Notes: generated by a model from the letters alone, not told the origin. Shown: positions 29,182-38,715, numbered from the stretch's first letter. The stretch is 50,440 nt of DNA from Natronorubrum sediminis (GCF_900108095.1 NZ_FNWL01000003.1:1-50440), one strand, 5' to 3'. Made by a program: numbers and translations.

Positions 29182-30111
29182 ATGCACTTCGATCTCGAGC
29201 AACTGGGCGTTCACGACTCGGTCGCGTCGGTGTTCCCGCCGGAGGAACTGGCCGACTTTCTCGCCGACCTTCCCGTTTCGGTCGACGTCATTGGCGACGA
29301 CGAGATTTCGGACTGCGATGCCGTCGTCACCATCGAGCACCGCGAAGCGTTCCTCGAGTGCGACTGGATTCACTCCATTCAGGCCGGCGTGGATCGGTTC
29401 CCCTTCGACGAGTTCGAAGACCACGATGTGATCCTCACGAACAGTACCGGAATCCACGGCCGCACGGTCGGCGAGACCGTGGCGGGCTACCTGCTCTCGT
29501 TCTCGAGGCGGCTTCACGACCACGTGGCCAACCAGCAAGAGCGCCAGTGGCATCGCCCCGAGTGGGACGAGGCGTTTACGCTCCCCGGAACGACGGCCTG
29601 CGTCGTCGGGACGGGGACGCTCGGTCGCGGCGTCGCAGAGACGCTCGGCTCGCTAGGCGTTCGGGTTACTGGCGTGCGCCGTTCCGAGGAACCGGTTCCC
29701 GGCTTCGAGGACGTCTACGCGAACGAGGACCTCCACACCGCCATCGGGGACGCCGATTTCGTCGTCGTCACCGTTCCCTTGACCGACGAGACTTACCACC
29801 TCTTCGACGCCGACGCGTTCGAGACCATGCGCGAAGACGCCTCCTTCGTCAACGTCGCCCGCGGCTCGGTCGTCGACCAGCCTGCGTTGATCGACGCCCT
29901 CGAGTCGGGAGCGATCCGGGGTGCTGCGCTCGACGTCTTCGAAGACGAACCACTTCCCGAGGAGTCGCCGCTGTGGGAGATGGACGAGGTCATCGTCACG
30001 CCCCACAGTGCGGCCCTCACGCGAGACTACTTCCGCGACGTCGGCGAACTCGTCGAGACGAACGTCGGGAGACTCGAGGCCGACGAGGCGTTCACGAATC
30101 GAGTCGTCTGA
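29182..30111 (+). CDS. D-2-hydroxyacid dehydrogenase
   Basis: 309 residues of the SerA/GhrA/formate-dehydrogenase-like superfamily. The Rossmann motif is VVGTGTLGRG (about 141-150), the catalytic Arg227 in NVARGS, Glu256 in DVFEDEP and His275 in TPHSA. It would reduce a 2-keto acid or oxidise the D-hydroxyacid with NAD(P). The specificity (glyoxylate, hydroxypyruvate or phosphoglycerate-like) cannot be set; there is no ACT domain, so it is not a full-length SerA. Confidence 0.92.
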   Translation: MHFDLEQLGVHDSVASVFPPEELADFLADLPVSVDVIGDDEISDCDAVVTIEHREAFLECDWIHSIQAGVDRFPFDEFEDHDVILTNSTGIHGRTVGETVAGYLLSFSRRLHDHVANQQERQWHRPEWDEAFTLPGTTACVVGTGTLGRGVAETLGSLGVRVTGVRRSEEPVPGFEDVYANEDLHTAIGDADFVVVTVPLTDETYHLFDADAFETMREDASFVNVARGSVVDQPALIDALESGAIRGAALDVFEDEPLPEESPLWEMDEVIVTPHSAALTRDYFRDVGELVETNVGRLEADEAFTNRVV

Positions 30112-30186
30112 GCCGACGGTGGGTTACGTGCATCTCACTCGGAACACGGCCGAGTTACAGCACACAGGTTTGCAGGGTTTTCCGAG

Positions 30187-31422
30187 TCACAGCCTCCCGT
30201 CGTCGTCCGAGCGCGTGAGTCGTCGGTAGGCGGCGGTACCGGCGAGGCCGAGGGCCGCGAGCGCGCCCGTTCCGGCCAGCAGTGGCGTCCGATTCTCTCG
30301 GACCGTCGCTCCGAACGCGTCGTCCGTTTCTGCGGACGTTTCGTCGTCGCGTTCGTCCTCGGGACCGGGTCCGTCTTCGTCGTCACCAGCTTCGCCCTCG
30401 CTGTCAGCGCCGCCGGTCTCGCCCTCCCACACGTCGAGGTCGATCAGCGCCTCGCGGAGCGTCACGATCTCGAGATCGCGATCTTTCGCGGCCTGAATCG
30501 CGAAGCGGACGCGTTCGGGTGTCGTCTCGTCGAACTGGCTGTGGCCGACGACGATTCCAAGGGCGTCGCTGTCGGCGACGTCGTTGTAGTAGGCTTCGAT
30601 ATCCAGCTCACTCGCCGACTCCCCGTCGATACTCGAGCGCCCGAGTTCGTACGGGTCGATGTCCTCGAGGGCGTTCAGAGCGCTGTCGTCGCCGTTGGGA
30701 AACGCGCCGTAGTGGTCCCGAACGAGGTCGCCGGCGAGGCCCTCGCTGCGCCCGAAGGGGGCGACGAACGCGTCGACCTCGACGCCAAGCTCCTCGAGCG
30801 TCTCCTTCGAACCGACGACCTCCTCGTGGATTCGGTCGTCGTCGAATCTGGCGAACGCCGTCTCGGCCTCGAACGACTCGCCGACGGGTTCTGCGAGCTC
30901 GAGGTAGATTCCGTCCTCGTCCTCTCCGCCGCCAGCGACGGCGTTCTCGACGGTTCGGTCGCCGTCGCTGACGACGATTTCGTCGTCAGTGTAATCGCCG
31001 AGAAAGCTGCCGTCGAGAGCGAGCCGTTCGTCCTCGGGTTCGGCGGGTTCGGTCAGGTAGAGGTTCCCGACGGCGACGTGACTCGTAGAGTGGGACATGA
31101 TCTCCCAGCCTTCGTCTTCCATCTCGCGTAGGTGCTCCGGAAGCAGTCCCCAGGAGGTGTCGATATGGTCGGGAACGGCGGCACAGCAGGCGGGGACGCC
31201 CTCTTCCTGATGAACCGGGAACGTGTCGGTCCAATCCTCGCGCCAGCTATCGTCGTAGATGAACACGACCTGGCCGTTCGTGCCCGATTCCACGGACCCG
31301 ACGACTGCACCGGTTCCGACACCACTCCCTACCCCGGTGAGTGCGAACGTCCCTGCCGCCCCGAGCCGACAGAGATCCCGCCGCCCCATTCCGTCAATCG
31401 ATTTCGACGAGCTGTCGTCCAT
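30187..31422 (-). CDS. Tat-exported polysaccharide deacetylase, C-terminally anchored
   Basis: 411 residues. It starts with a twin-arginine signal (GRRDLCRLG, residues 13-21, then a hydrophobic stretch). The NodB-like fold shows IYDDSWRED (metal Asp pair), MSHSTSHVAVG (HxxxH) and FVAPFGRSEG. An acidic region follows, then a single membrane helix near the C-terminus (LLAGTGALAALGLAGTAAY) and a basic tail, which would anchor the enzyme outside the cell. An inserted segment of about 80 residues (roughly 130-210) interrupts the fold. Likely action: removing acetyl groups from a surface glycan. Confidence 0.88.
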   Translation of the reverse strand: MDDSSSKSIDGMGRRDLCRLGAAGTFALTGVGSGVGTGAVVGSVESGTNGQVVFIYDDSWREDWTDTFPVHQEEGVPACCAAVPDHIDTSWGLLPEHLREMEDEGWEIMSHSTSHVAVGNLYLTEPAEPEDERLALDGSFLGDYTDDEIVVSDGDRTVENAVAGGGEDEDGIYLELAEPVGESFEAETAFARFDDDRIHEEVVGSKETLEELGVEVDAFVAPFGRSEGLAGDLVRDHYGAFPNGDDSALNALEDIDPYELGRSSIDGESASELDIEAYYNDVADSDALGIVVGHSQFDETTPERVRFAIQAAKDRDLEIVTLREALIDLDVWEGETGGADSEGEAGDDEDGPGPEDERDDETSAETDDAFGATVRENRTPLLAGTGALAALGLAGTAAYRRLTRSDDDGRL

Positions 31423-31794
31423 ACTCTCGCCACCGTCCTGTCTCCCCCTTATTATCTCGCGATTAAGCGAATTTATGCGCAGACGTACTGTTCAGCTTCG
31501 GGACTCGAGGCTGAAATCGACAGCATTGACGGATGACCTAACGACCGACGCAGTGGCCGGGAACGCGGCTCGAGCAACGCGAGAGCCGCGTTCCCCGGGG
31601 AAGGGCAGGCTGAACCACACAACCCGACCGCGAGCGCACGCAGTGAGCGAGCGGGCCGACGACTGATGCGAAGGGTCACGACGTGACCCGGAGCGGAAGG
31701 AGGAGTGCTTTTGATCGAAATTTTACCGAGAGCCGACGCGCTGTGCGGCAGCGTAGCTGCCGTCAGCGCGAAACAAACGCAGAGTAAAATTTCG
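31423..31794. other. 372-base spacer with haloarchaeal-type intergenic repeat
   Basis: It holds no convincing gene. The part from about 31600 to 31720 contains repeated GCGAGCG / GTGAGCGAGCGGG and the short palindrome GGGTCACGACGTGACCC (31674-31690), which is the style of repeat often found at gene ends in haloarchaeal genomes. The right part carries a nested inverted repeat described separately. Confidence 0.6.
31716..31794. repeat. nested inverted repeat downstream of engB
   Basis: CGAAATTTTAC (31716-31726) and GTAAAATTTCG (31784-31794) are perfect inverted copies. Between them is a second hairpin: CGCGCTG (31737) and CAGCGCG (31764), with CGGCAGC (31746) pairing to GCTGCCG (31756), spanning 31737-31770 around a 3-nt loop GTA. 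It ends where engB's stop codon begins. It may terminate engB transcripts (T-rich run on the minus strand) or be a mobile-repeat remnant. Confidence 0.85.
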
Positions 31795-32412
31795 TTAGAA
31801 AAATTTGAACAGGTCGTCGCGCTGTTGTTCGTGGAGGTGTCCGCGGACGGCCTCGTTCAGGGGATCGATCTGGCCTCGCTTGGCGGTGATGGGGGCAATG
31901 GTCTCTTGCCACTGTTTCCACGGCGGGAGGAGGCCGAGGCGGTCACAGAGATCGTTCAGGCGTTCGTCGCGGTCGTCGACTTTGTCCATCTTGTTGACGG
32001 CGACGACGGTGGGGACGTCCAGTTCGCGCAGGAAGTGGAACATCTCGACGTCGTAGGGAATCTCGTCCGGGCCGGAGTGGCGGTCGATGATGTCGATGAC
32101 GCTCTTGCCGTCGACCACTAATACGGCGACGAGGATGTTGTCGGCGTACTCCTCGAGATAGTGGACGATGTCGGTCTTGATCTGCTCGCGGTGGTCCTCG
32201 TGGACGCCGCTCATGAAGCCAAAGCCGGGCAGGTCGGTGATGACGAAGTCCTCGGCGTTCCAGTCGTAGTGATTCGGCTCGCGGGTAACGCCGGGTTTGC
32301 CGCCGGTGTCGAAGCTGTGGCCGGTCAGTTCCCGCATGAGCGTCGACTTGCCCACGTTGGAGCGACCGACGAGGGCTACTTCGGCCTCGCGGTCGGGTCG
32401 CGTCTCGAACAT
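31795..32412 (-). CDS. engB: EngB/YihA-type GTPase
   Basis: 205 residues of the TrmE-Era-EngA-EngB GTPase class. Motifs: G1 GRSNVGKST (16-24), G2 GVTREP, G3 [11 protein letters not shown]4 NKMDK, G5-like ITAKRG. Bacterial EngB (YsxC) helps to finish the large ribosomal subunit; the archaeal protein is presumed similar but this is inferred. The length is normal. It ends a few bases into the inverted repeat at 31716-31794. Confidence 0.94.
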   Translation of the reverse strand: MFETRPDREAEVALVGRSNVGKSTLMRELTGHSFDTGGKPGVTREPNHYDWNAEDFVITDLPGFGFMSGVHEDHREQIKTDIVHYLEEYADNILVAVLVVDGKSVIDIIDRHSGPDEIPYDVEMFHFLRELDVPTVVAVNKMDKVDDRDERLNDLCDRLGLLPPWKQWQETIAPITAKRGQIDPLNEAVRGHLHEQQRDDLFKFF

Positions 32413-32593
32413 ACACCGCCGTAGGGTCGTGACGGGTTTATACGTGGTGCGTTCGCCTCGCTCGAGGCGTGGCTCCGATGAGATGCGCTATTGACCACCG
32501 TCCCGACCAAGTAGCGTGCTCGAGTCGAGGACGCCGATCTCAGCCTGCAGTAATACACTGGAGTTATCCCACACGAGGTGGTTACACGGACCT

Positions 32594-33886
32594 GTGCGGT
32601 TGGTACAGTTGACGGTTCCGACGGGAAAGCGCCAGACGATCCTCGAGACGCTCGACGGTCGGGAAATCGATTACGTCGTGACGGACGAAGATAGCGACCG
32701 AGAGTACACGGCGGTCGTCTACTTTCCGTTGCCGTCACCGGCGGTCGAACCCGTGCTCGACGACCTCAACGAGGCGGGGATCGACGACGACGCCTACACG
32801 GTCGTCGTCGACGCCGAAACGGTGGTCTCCCGTCGGTTCGAGGAGCTACGCGAGGAGTACGAGAAGGGTGACGTCGGCTCGGATCGCATCTCGAGACAGG
32901 AGTTACAGGCCGAGGCGAACGCGCTGACGCCGACGTTCGGCATCTACGCGACGATGACGATCGTGAGCGCCGTCGTTGCGACGGCCGGATTGTTGCTCGA
33001 CTCGCCCGCCGTGGTCGTCGGTTCGATGGTGATCGCGCCCCTGATCGGGCCGGCCCTGGGTGCGAGCGTCGGTTCGGTGATCGACGACGAAGACCTCTTC
33101 CTCGAGAGCATTCTCTATCAGATCCTGGGTGTCATCCTCGCGATCGCGGCCGCGGCGATCTTCGCGTGGATGGTTCGCGTGACGAACATCGTTCCGCCGG
33201 GACTCGAGATCGCCAACGTCGACGAGATTTCGGAGCGACTCGCGCCGGATCTGCTGTCGCTCGCGGTTGCCCTCGGAGCCGGCGTGGCGGGGATCGTGAG
33301 CATCGCGACGGGGATCTCGGTCGCGCTGGTCGGCGTCATGATCGCGGCGGCGTTGATCCCGCCCGCGGCAGCCGCGGGAATCGCGATGGCCTGGGGCGAA
33401 CCGTCGGCGGCCATCGGCTCGACGGTGCTCGTGTTGGTCAACGTCCTCTCGGTGAATCTCGCGGGGCTCCTTACGCTGTGGTACGTCGGCTATCGTCCAG
33501 AGAACCTCTTCTCGCTCGACGAGACAGAACAGCGCGTGCGCAGGCGAATCGTCGGGCTGGTCGTCATCGTGCTCGTCTTCGCGCTCTTTCTCGGGGCGAT
33601 CACGTACTCCTCGTACACCGCCTCGACGTTCGAGGAGAACGCCCAGACGGAAGCCGAACTGGTGCTCAGCGACGAGGAGTTCGAGGAGTACCAATTGCTC
33701 GAGTCCGAGGTCGTAATGGACGACGACTATCCGTTCATCGGGCCCGAACGGGTGGTCCTCACCGTGGGCGGCCCGCCGGGGGAGTTGCCGCCAGAGCTCG
33801 CCGACGAGTTACACGAGCGGATCGAACAACACACTGACGAAGAGGTGGGCGTCGAGGTTCGAGCCGTTGGTATCGACGAACGGTGA
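32594..33886 (+). CDS. DUF389 / TIGR00341 membrane protein
   Basis: 430 residues from a GTG at 32594 (VRLVQLTVPTGKRQ), which is the conserved start of the family; the longer upstream frame is not needed. The N-terminal ~110 residues are soluble and ACT/ferredoxin-like. They are followed by about seven membrane helices containing VVGSMVIAPLIGPALGASVG and a Pro-rich AAALIPPAAAAGIAMAWG, then a soluble C-terminal part. The function of DUF389 is unknown. The membrane region resembles a compact transporter-like bundle. Confidence 0.88.
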   Translation: MRLVQLTVPTGKRQTILETLDGREIDYVVTDEDSDREYTAVVYFPLPSPAVEPVLDDLNEAGIDDDAYTVVVDAETVVSRRFEELREEYEKGDVGSDRISRQELQAEANALTPTFGIYATMTIVSAVVATAGLLLDSPAVVVGSMVIAPLIGPALGASVGSVIDDEDLFLESILYQILGVILAIAAAAIFAWMVRVTNIVPPGLEIANVDEISERLAPDLLSLAVALGAGVAGIVSIATGISVALVGVMIAAALIPPAAAAGIAMAWGEPSAAIGSTVLVLVNVLSVNLAGLLTLWYVGYRPENLFSLDETEQRVRRRIVGLVVIVLVFALFLGAITYSSYTASTFEENAQTEAELVLSDEEFEEYQLLESEVVMDDDYPFIGPERVVLTVGGPPGELPPELADELHERIEQHTDEEVGVEVRAVGIDER

Positions 33887-33900
33887 GTCTGCTATCGATT

Positions 33901-34197
33901 TTACTGCCGAAATCGGTCGAAGAACGTCCGCTTACTTTCGCTCTCGTCCGCTGGCGTCTCGTCGCTCTCGCTCGAGTCGCCACGTCCGAGTCGGCGGCGG
34001 ATCCACGTTCGTGGCCCGCCGATTCGGTTGAGGAAGTACGTCGGGAAGTACAGCGCAATCGCACCGAGTGCGAAAAAGCCGACGCCGAATAGTGTCCGGC
34101 CGGTTCGGAAGAACTCGAAGCCGACGACGAACATGGGTGCTGCCATCGACATCCCGGCGGCAGTCTGGAGCATCCAGAAGAGACCCGGTCCTTTCAT
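33901..34197 (-). CDS. two-helix membrane protein with acidic/basic tail
   Basis: 98 residues. Two hydrophobic helices (about 6-26 and 34-56), then RIGGPRTWIRRRLGRG and an acidic stretch ending SKRTFFDRFRQ. I do not recognise the family, although short proteins of this shape are common in haloarchaea. It lies between and antiparallel to the DUF389 gene, ending 14 bases after it, with the GTPase gene upstream. Confidence 0.7.
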   Translation of the reverse strand: MKGPGLFWMLQTAAGMSMAAPMFVVGFEFFRTGRTLFGVGFFALGAIALYFPTYFLNRIGGPRTWIRRRLGRGDSSESDETPADESESKRTFFDRFRQ

Positions 34198-34278
34198 CGA
34201 CTGATGATTCGAGGTGGTCGCCAGTAGGGCTGTCGGTTCGCTGTTCGCGGTTCTCGAGTCGACGGTTCGTCGAGACGC

Positions 34279-35274
34279 TTACTCCTCGAACGGCAGTTTC
34301 GGTTCGTGATCGATGGCCTCGACGGCCGCCTCGAGCACGGTTTCGACGTCCTCGCCGGTTTCGACGCTCATCGTGTAGTCGGCGTTCAGCTCGTCTGCGT
34401 GGCGGTCGTCCCAGACCTCCTTCCGGTCGACCTTGTTCGCGATCGTGAGGACGGGAACGTCCTCGAATTGGGTCCCGATGGCGTCGCGAAGCTCGAGTTG
34501 GGAGTTGAGGGGGTAGCCACACTCGGCGCTCGGATCGATCATCACGAGCATGCAGTCGGCGAGGTGTTCGATGGCGCTGACGGCCTGCGATTCGATCTCG
34601 TTTCGCTCTGCTGGCGGCCGGTCGAGCAGGCCGGGTGTGTCGACGATCTGGTAGCGAACGTGTTCGCGTTCGAAGTGACCCAGGCCGATTCCCCTCGTCG
34701 TGAAGGGATAGGACGCCGTCTCGCCGCGGGCGTTCGTGATGTCGTTGACGAACGAGGATTTGCCGACGTTCGGGTAGCCCGCGACAACGATGGTTGGCTC
34801 GTCGGGGTTGATCTCGGGCAGGTCGCGCAGGTCGTTTCGGGACTTGTTGATGTACAGCAATTCGTCGTCGACTTGCTCGACGATGTCGGCGAGGCGGGCG
34901 AAGGCCTGTTTACGGTGTTTGCGGGCCGTGTCGACGTCGGTCTTGCGCAGGCGCGGTTGGTATTCTTCGTGGATCTCTCGAGCCTTTCGACTCGCCCACA
35001 TCACCTCCGAGAGGCTCTGTCGGAGCCTGTCGACGTCGACGATGGCGTCGGCGAGTTCGTAGTAAAACGGGTGGACGTCGTCCTCGTAGGCGAAATCCGG
35101 CCACGCCGTGACGACGTTTTCTAAGTTGTCCGAGACAATGTTCGCCGCAACCTGGAGCATCGACTGCTGGGCCTCGAGGCCCTGTTTGGCGTTCCCCGAC
35201 CGCGCCGCCCGCGAAAATGCTTTGTCGATCAGCTCTTCCGACGTGGGCGTCGTCGGAAGGTCTTCGAAAATCAT
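34279..35274 (-). CDS. NOG1-family GTPase
   Basis: 331 residues. The N-terminal ~160 form the helical NOG1 domain, followed by a GTPase with G1 GYPNVGKSS, G2 TTRGIGLGHF, G3 DTPGLLDRP, G4 NKVDRK and an ADYTMSVETGED-type G5 region. In eukaryotes Nog1 works in maturation of the 60S subunit; archaeal homologues are shorter, like this one. It is one of two ribosome-biogenesis type GTPases in this part of the window (the other is EngB). Confidence 0.94.
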   Translation of the reverse strand: MIFEDLPTTPTSEELIDKAFSRAARSGNAKQGLEAQQSMLQVAANIVSDNLENVVTAWPDFAYEDDVHPFYYELADAIVDVDRLRQSLSEVMWASRKAREIHEEYQPRLRKTDVDTARKHRKQAFARLADIVEQVDDELLYINKSRNDLRDLPEINPDEPTIVVAGYPNVGKSSFVNDITNARGETASYPFTTRGIGLGHFEREHVRYQIVDTPGLLDRPPAERNEIESQAVSAIEHLADCMLVMIDPSAECGYPLNSQLELRDAIGTQFEDVPVLTIANKVDRKEVWDDRHADELNADYTMSVETGEDVETVLEAAVEAIDHEPKLPFEE

Positions 35275-35356
35275 AGCGGTACGTAGGATTCGCGGTCTTA
35301 AAAGGTCGTTCGTTACGAGCGGCGATCTTTTCCTCGCGGAGTCCCTCTATATTGGC

Positions 35357-35767
35357 ATGACGAACTGGCGTGCGGTCATCATCGGCTTCCTCGTCGCGAC
35401 CGTCCTCGGAATCCTCGGGCTGGCGATTCCCGGAGTGGGCCAGCTTGCCGCCGGGTTGGTTGGTGGCTTCGTCGCGGGATACGTCGCCGGCGGCGGCCTC
35501 CTCCGGGGCTTCTGGCACGGCTTGCTCGCGGGCGCACTCGGCGGCCTCGTCGGCGGCCTCCTGATCGCGGTGTTCGTCGGCCTCGCTGGCTGGACGCTCG
35601 GCCCGGCCGGCGGATTGATCTCCGGTGCGGCGGGCATCGGTATCCTCGCCGTCGCAATCTTCGTCTCGTTCGTGATGGCCCTCGAGAGCGCGATCGCCGG
35701 GGCACTCGGCGGACTCCTCAACCCGGATCGGCCTGACTACCGCGGATACAATTCCCCGCGCTACTGA
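35357..35767 (+). CDS. DUF5518-type glycine-rich membrane protein
   Basis: 136 residues from the ATG at 35357, where the sequence MTNWRAVIIGFLVATVLGI begins. It contains four hydrophobic helices with Gly-rich motifs (AGLVGGFVAGYVAGGG, GALGGLVGGLLIAVF) and a short Tyr-rich tail. It matches the haloarchaeal DUF5518 family of unknown function. Longer upstream frames overlap the divergent NOG1 gene and are not needed. Confidence 0.8.
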   Translation: MTNWRAVIIGFLVATVLGILGLAIPGVGQLAAGLVGGFVAGYVAGGGLLRGFWHGLLAGALGGLVGGLLIAVFVGLAGWTLGPAGGLISGAAGIGILAVAIFVSFVMALESAIAGALGGLLNPDRPDYRGYNSPRY

Positions 35768-35829
35768 AAAGCTGGACGAGAACTGGCGGGCGCGAGCCGT
35801 TCTGTTCGATCGATTCTGCCATTACTGAA

Positions 35830-37191
35830 TCACTCGAGTCCGAGCACGCCCTCGAGGAACGGCGTGACGGCCGTCGCGTCGACGGTCTCGTCCTCGAGCG
35901 CCGACGCTGCCGGGCCACCGAGGCCGAAGCAGCCGTATGCGGAGTCGTCGATGCGGCCGTGGGAGCCGCTGACCGTCGTCGGGTCCAGCGAGACCAATCC
36001 GTCGTCGCCGAAAAACAACTCGCAGGGGTCGAAGCCGGGCTTTTTGTGGATGTCCATGTCGGTGGCGTACGGCGGGGCGTCGTCGCGGTCGTCCCACCAA
36101 TAGTACTGGAACCACGCGTTTTCCTTCGCGACGAGGACGAACTCGCCCGCGTTCGGGTGGTCGATCCCGTACTCGGCTTTTCTGTCGTCGGCGAGAATCT
36201 CGTCGATCCCTTCGAGTCCAGCAAGGGCGTCTCGAGCCTCCTCCTGGACACCTTCGTCGGCGTAGACGTGAGCGATCTGGTGGTCGACCATGGCGAAGGC
36301 GTCCGACGCGGGGATGTCGACGTCGCCGTCGTCGGCCGTCTCGAGTAGCCCAGCCTCGCGAAGCGCGCGGTTCGGAAACACCGGCTGGTCGACGCCGTGG
36401 AAGCCGTACTCGCTGACGAGCGTGAGAAGGGTGTCGTCCCAGCGTTCGGTCTCGGCGAGGAAGTCGAGAAACGAGGAGAGGAGGCCGTCGACGGTCTCGA
36501 GTTCGGCCTCGAAGGCGTCGGAGTCGGGACCCTCACTTTGGCCGACGTAATCGAGGTGGGGCACGTACACCCAGAGCAGGTCGGGATCGAAGCGTTCGAT
36601 CGCTTCGCGTGCGGCGGTGAGGATCCACTCGCTGCTCTCGGCACTGGCTCCGGGCCCCCAGTAGCTGTGAAGCGGAAAGTGGCCGTACTCCTCGCGGAGG
36701 TCGTCGTAGAAGCCGTCGGGGTTCGTCCAGCAGTTCATCTCGAGGATGTTGTTGTCCTCGTCCTCGTTGGGCGAGGGGGTGAGCGCGACGTCGGCGCTCG
36801 TGCCGATCAGGTGCTGGAAGTTCAGGACGCCGGTCGTCAGCCCCGCCTCGTCGCTTGCGTACTCCCAGATTCGGTTTCGATCCGCCCGGTCGCGCTCCCA
36901 CAACTCGGCGGCGTCGCGCTCGCGGTCGTACTCGCCACTCGAGACGTCGCCGTGGTCTCGAGGGTGCATCCCGGTTGCGAGCGTCGTCTGTGCGGGGACC
37001 GTGACGGCCGGAAACGGCGGGCGGAGGTTAGTCACCTGATCTGTTGGAAATTGTTCGGCGAGCGTCGGCGTTCGGTCAGTGTCGACGTGGTGGGGCTGCA
37101 GCCCGACGACGTCGAGGACGATGACGCGGTCTGCAGCGATCGATTCGTGTGGAGCGGCTGGCGTCGGTTGGGTTGGGGTGTGTTCGGTCAT
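35830..37191 (-). CDS. eboF: EboF-like phosphodiesterase-superfamily protein
   Basis: 453 residues of the nucleotide pyrophosphatase/phosphodiesterase fold. VIVLDVVGL near residue 23 supplies the first metal Asp, VTVPAQTTLATGMHP holds the expected nucleophile Thr64, and YVPHLDYVGQSEGP and GSHGRID hold later ligands. The usual SDHG metal motif reads SEYGFHG, as I remember it in EboF. Family-specific blocks follow: FPNRALREAGLL, SDAFAMVDHQIAHVYAD, NAWFQYYWWDDRDDAPP, MDIHKKPGFDPCELFF. These mark it as EboF rather than a general phosphodiesterase. It is 42 bases downstream of the inositol-phosphate-synthase gene on the same strand, so the two form an operon. The substrate is unknown. Confidence 0.85.
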   Translation of the reverse strand: MTEHTPTQPTPAAPHESIAADRVIVLDVVGLQPHHVDTDRTPTLAEQFPTDQVTNLRPPFPAVTVPAQTTLATGMHPRDHGDVSSGEYDRERDAAELWERDRADRNRIWEYASDEAGLTTGVLNFQHLIGTSADVALTPSPNEDEDNNILEMNCWTNPDGFYDDLREEYGHFPLHSYWGPGASAESSEWILTAAREAIERFDPDLLWVYVPHLDYVGQSEGPDSDAFEAELETVDGLLSSFLDFLAETERWDDTLLTLVSEYGFHGVDQPVFPNRALREAGLLETADDGDVDIPASDAFAMVDHQIAHVYADEGVQEEARDALAGLEGIDEILADDRKAEYGIDHPNAGEFVLVAKENAWFQYYWWDDRDDAPPYATDMDIHKKPGFDPCELFFGDDGLVSLDPTTVSGSHGRIDDSAYGCFGLGGPAASALEDETVDATAVTPFLEGVLGLE

Positions 37192-37233
37192 TGATCGCGT
37201 CGAAAGACGTGCTTGATCGCGGGAAAGGGTGTA

Positions 37234-38448
37234 TCAACTGTGGCGTTCGGCGTACTCTGTGAGCCCCTCGAGTTGGCGGGAGAAGTCGTGCTCGTCAACG
37301 CCGAGTGGAGCCTTGAAGAACGACGAAAGCTGGGGCTGGAGGCCACCCTCGTCGTGTTCGTCCGCGTGGGCGATCAGCCGAACGAGGTCGAGCACGAGGG
37401 GCGCGGCCAGTGCGGAGTCTGAGCCCTCCCAGGTGAACTGCATCTTCATCTCGGTGTCGAGAAAGCCCTCGAAGTGGATGTAGTCCCAGGCCGTCTTCCA
37501 GTCCGCAAGCGAGGGCGTGTAGTCGATGCGGACTCGATTGTGTCCGATGTCGGGCAGAATGGACTCGAGCAGTTCGCCCTTGCTCGAGAGCTTGCCCGCG
37601 GCGTTCGCGTCGTCCTCGAGCACCAGCCCGTCCTTGTTGCCGAGGATGTTGTGGCCCTCCCAGGCGAGCACCTGCAGGTTCCGACCGGCGAACATCGGCG
37701 CGAGCGCGGATTTCACCAGCGTTTCGCCCGTTTTCGCGTCTCGGCCCATATGCGGGACGTTCTTCTCGACGGCGAGTTCGCGAATCCCGCCCAGCGCGTT
37801 GCCCGTACTCGGCGTGAAGTTGACGAAGGGGTGACCGTCGACGACGGCGGCGTAGGCGTAGAGCACGCTCGCCGGCAGGTCACCGTCGTCTTCCTCGATC
37901 GCTCGCTCGAGGGCCTCTCGGCTGTCGTAGGCGTCGGAATCGTCGAGTTCCGGCTCCGTCGAGGCGACGTTGACCACGACGAGTCGATCGAGGCCGTGAT
38001 CTTCGCGAAACGCCCGGTAGTCGGATCGAATCTGCTCGACGACGGAGCCAACCGTTAGCTCCGGGTCGAGGTGCTGGCTCTCCGCGGAGACGGCGGCCCC
38101 GCAGTTGCGGGCCGTTCCGACCTCGATTCGCTCGTCGATTCGCTCGAGGTCGTCTTCGACGGTCGCGAGCGTCTCACCGTCCGGAACGCCGTTGCGTTCG
38201 GACTGGCGAGTGGCCTGCTCGAGGAGCGATTCGCGTTCGATATCGTGACCGCCGAAGACGAATCCCGAGACGGGGGGAAGCTCGAGTCTCGAGACGGGGG
38301 CCCGTTCCGTGACCATGCCGGTGGTCCCGGTCAGCCCGCGAGCGATCGCTCGCGCACCCACGATGGCCGTCGTCGCGACGTTCCCACGAGCGCCGACGAG
38401 CCAGACGCCGAGTCGCTCGTCACTCTCGTTGGGAGTGGGTGCGCTCAT
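37234..38448 (-). CDS. ino1: myo-inositol-1-phosphate synthase-like protein
   Basis: 404 residues. It has an N-terminal NAD site (VWLVGARGNVATT), the family core FVNFTPSTGNALGGI and GRDAKTGETLVKSALAPMF, and the C-terminal DYIHFEGFLDTEMKMQFTW, SDSALAAPLVLDLVRLIA. The enzyme makes 1L-myo-inositol 1-phosphate from glucose 6-phosphate via NAD redox chemistry. It is the first gene of the minus-strand unit next to EboF and is divergent from EboB, TIM barrel and EboC-like genes. Inositol lipids are not standard for haloarchaea, so a special product is inferred. It appears to take the place of the sugar phosphate cyclase (EboD) of bacterial ebo clusters. Confidence 0.88.
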   Translation of the reverse strand: MSAPTPNESDERLGVWLVGARGNVATTAIVGARAIARGLTGTTGMVTERAPVSRLELPPVSGFVFGGHDIERESLLEQATRQSERNGVPDGETLATVEDDLERIDERIEVGTARNCGAAVSAESQHLDPELTVGSVVEQIRSDYRAFREDHGLDRLVVVNVASTEPELDDSDAYDSREALERAIEEDDGDLPASVLYAYAAVVDGHPFVNFTPSTGNALGGIRELAVEKNVPHMGRDAKTGETLVKSALAPMFAGRNLQVLAWEGHNILGNKDGLVLEDDANAAGKLSSKGELLESILPDIGHNRVRIDYTPSLADWKTAWDYIHFEGFLDTEMKMQFTWEGSDSALAAPLVLDLVRLIAHADEHDEGGLQPQLSSFFKAPLGVDEHDFSRQLEGLTEYAERHS

Positions 38449-38715
38449 CGCAGATCACGTCGGTCCGTTCGGACCGGCCCCGTGGCCGTCGCGTGGTGCA
38501 ACCCCGATTCCCTCTTCGTGCGTTCGGTGCGCAGCATCCTCCGAAAGTCGGGGGCGAGCGGTGTTTGTTATGGCACGCGTAGGACGCGTAATCGACCGTT
38601 GGCCGCTCGAGCAGGTGACTCGAGCGTCGCGCGTCGTCGTTTCATCGGCCGTAATCTGGGCTTTGTGGCTTGAACAGTCCGTTCATCCAAAACGGCCACC
38701 CGACGGAGACGACGT

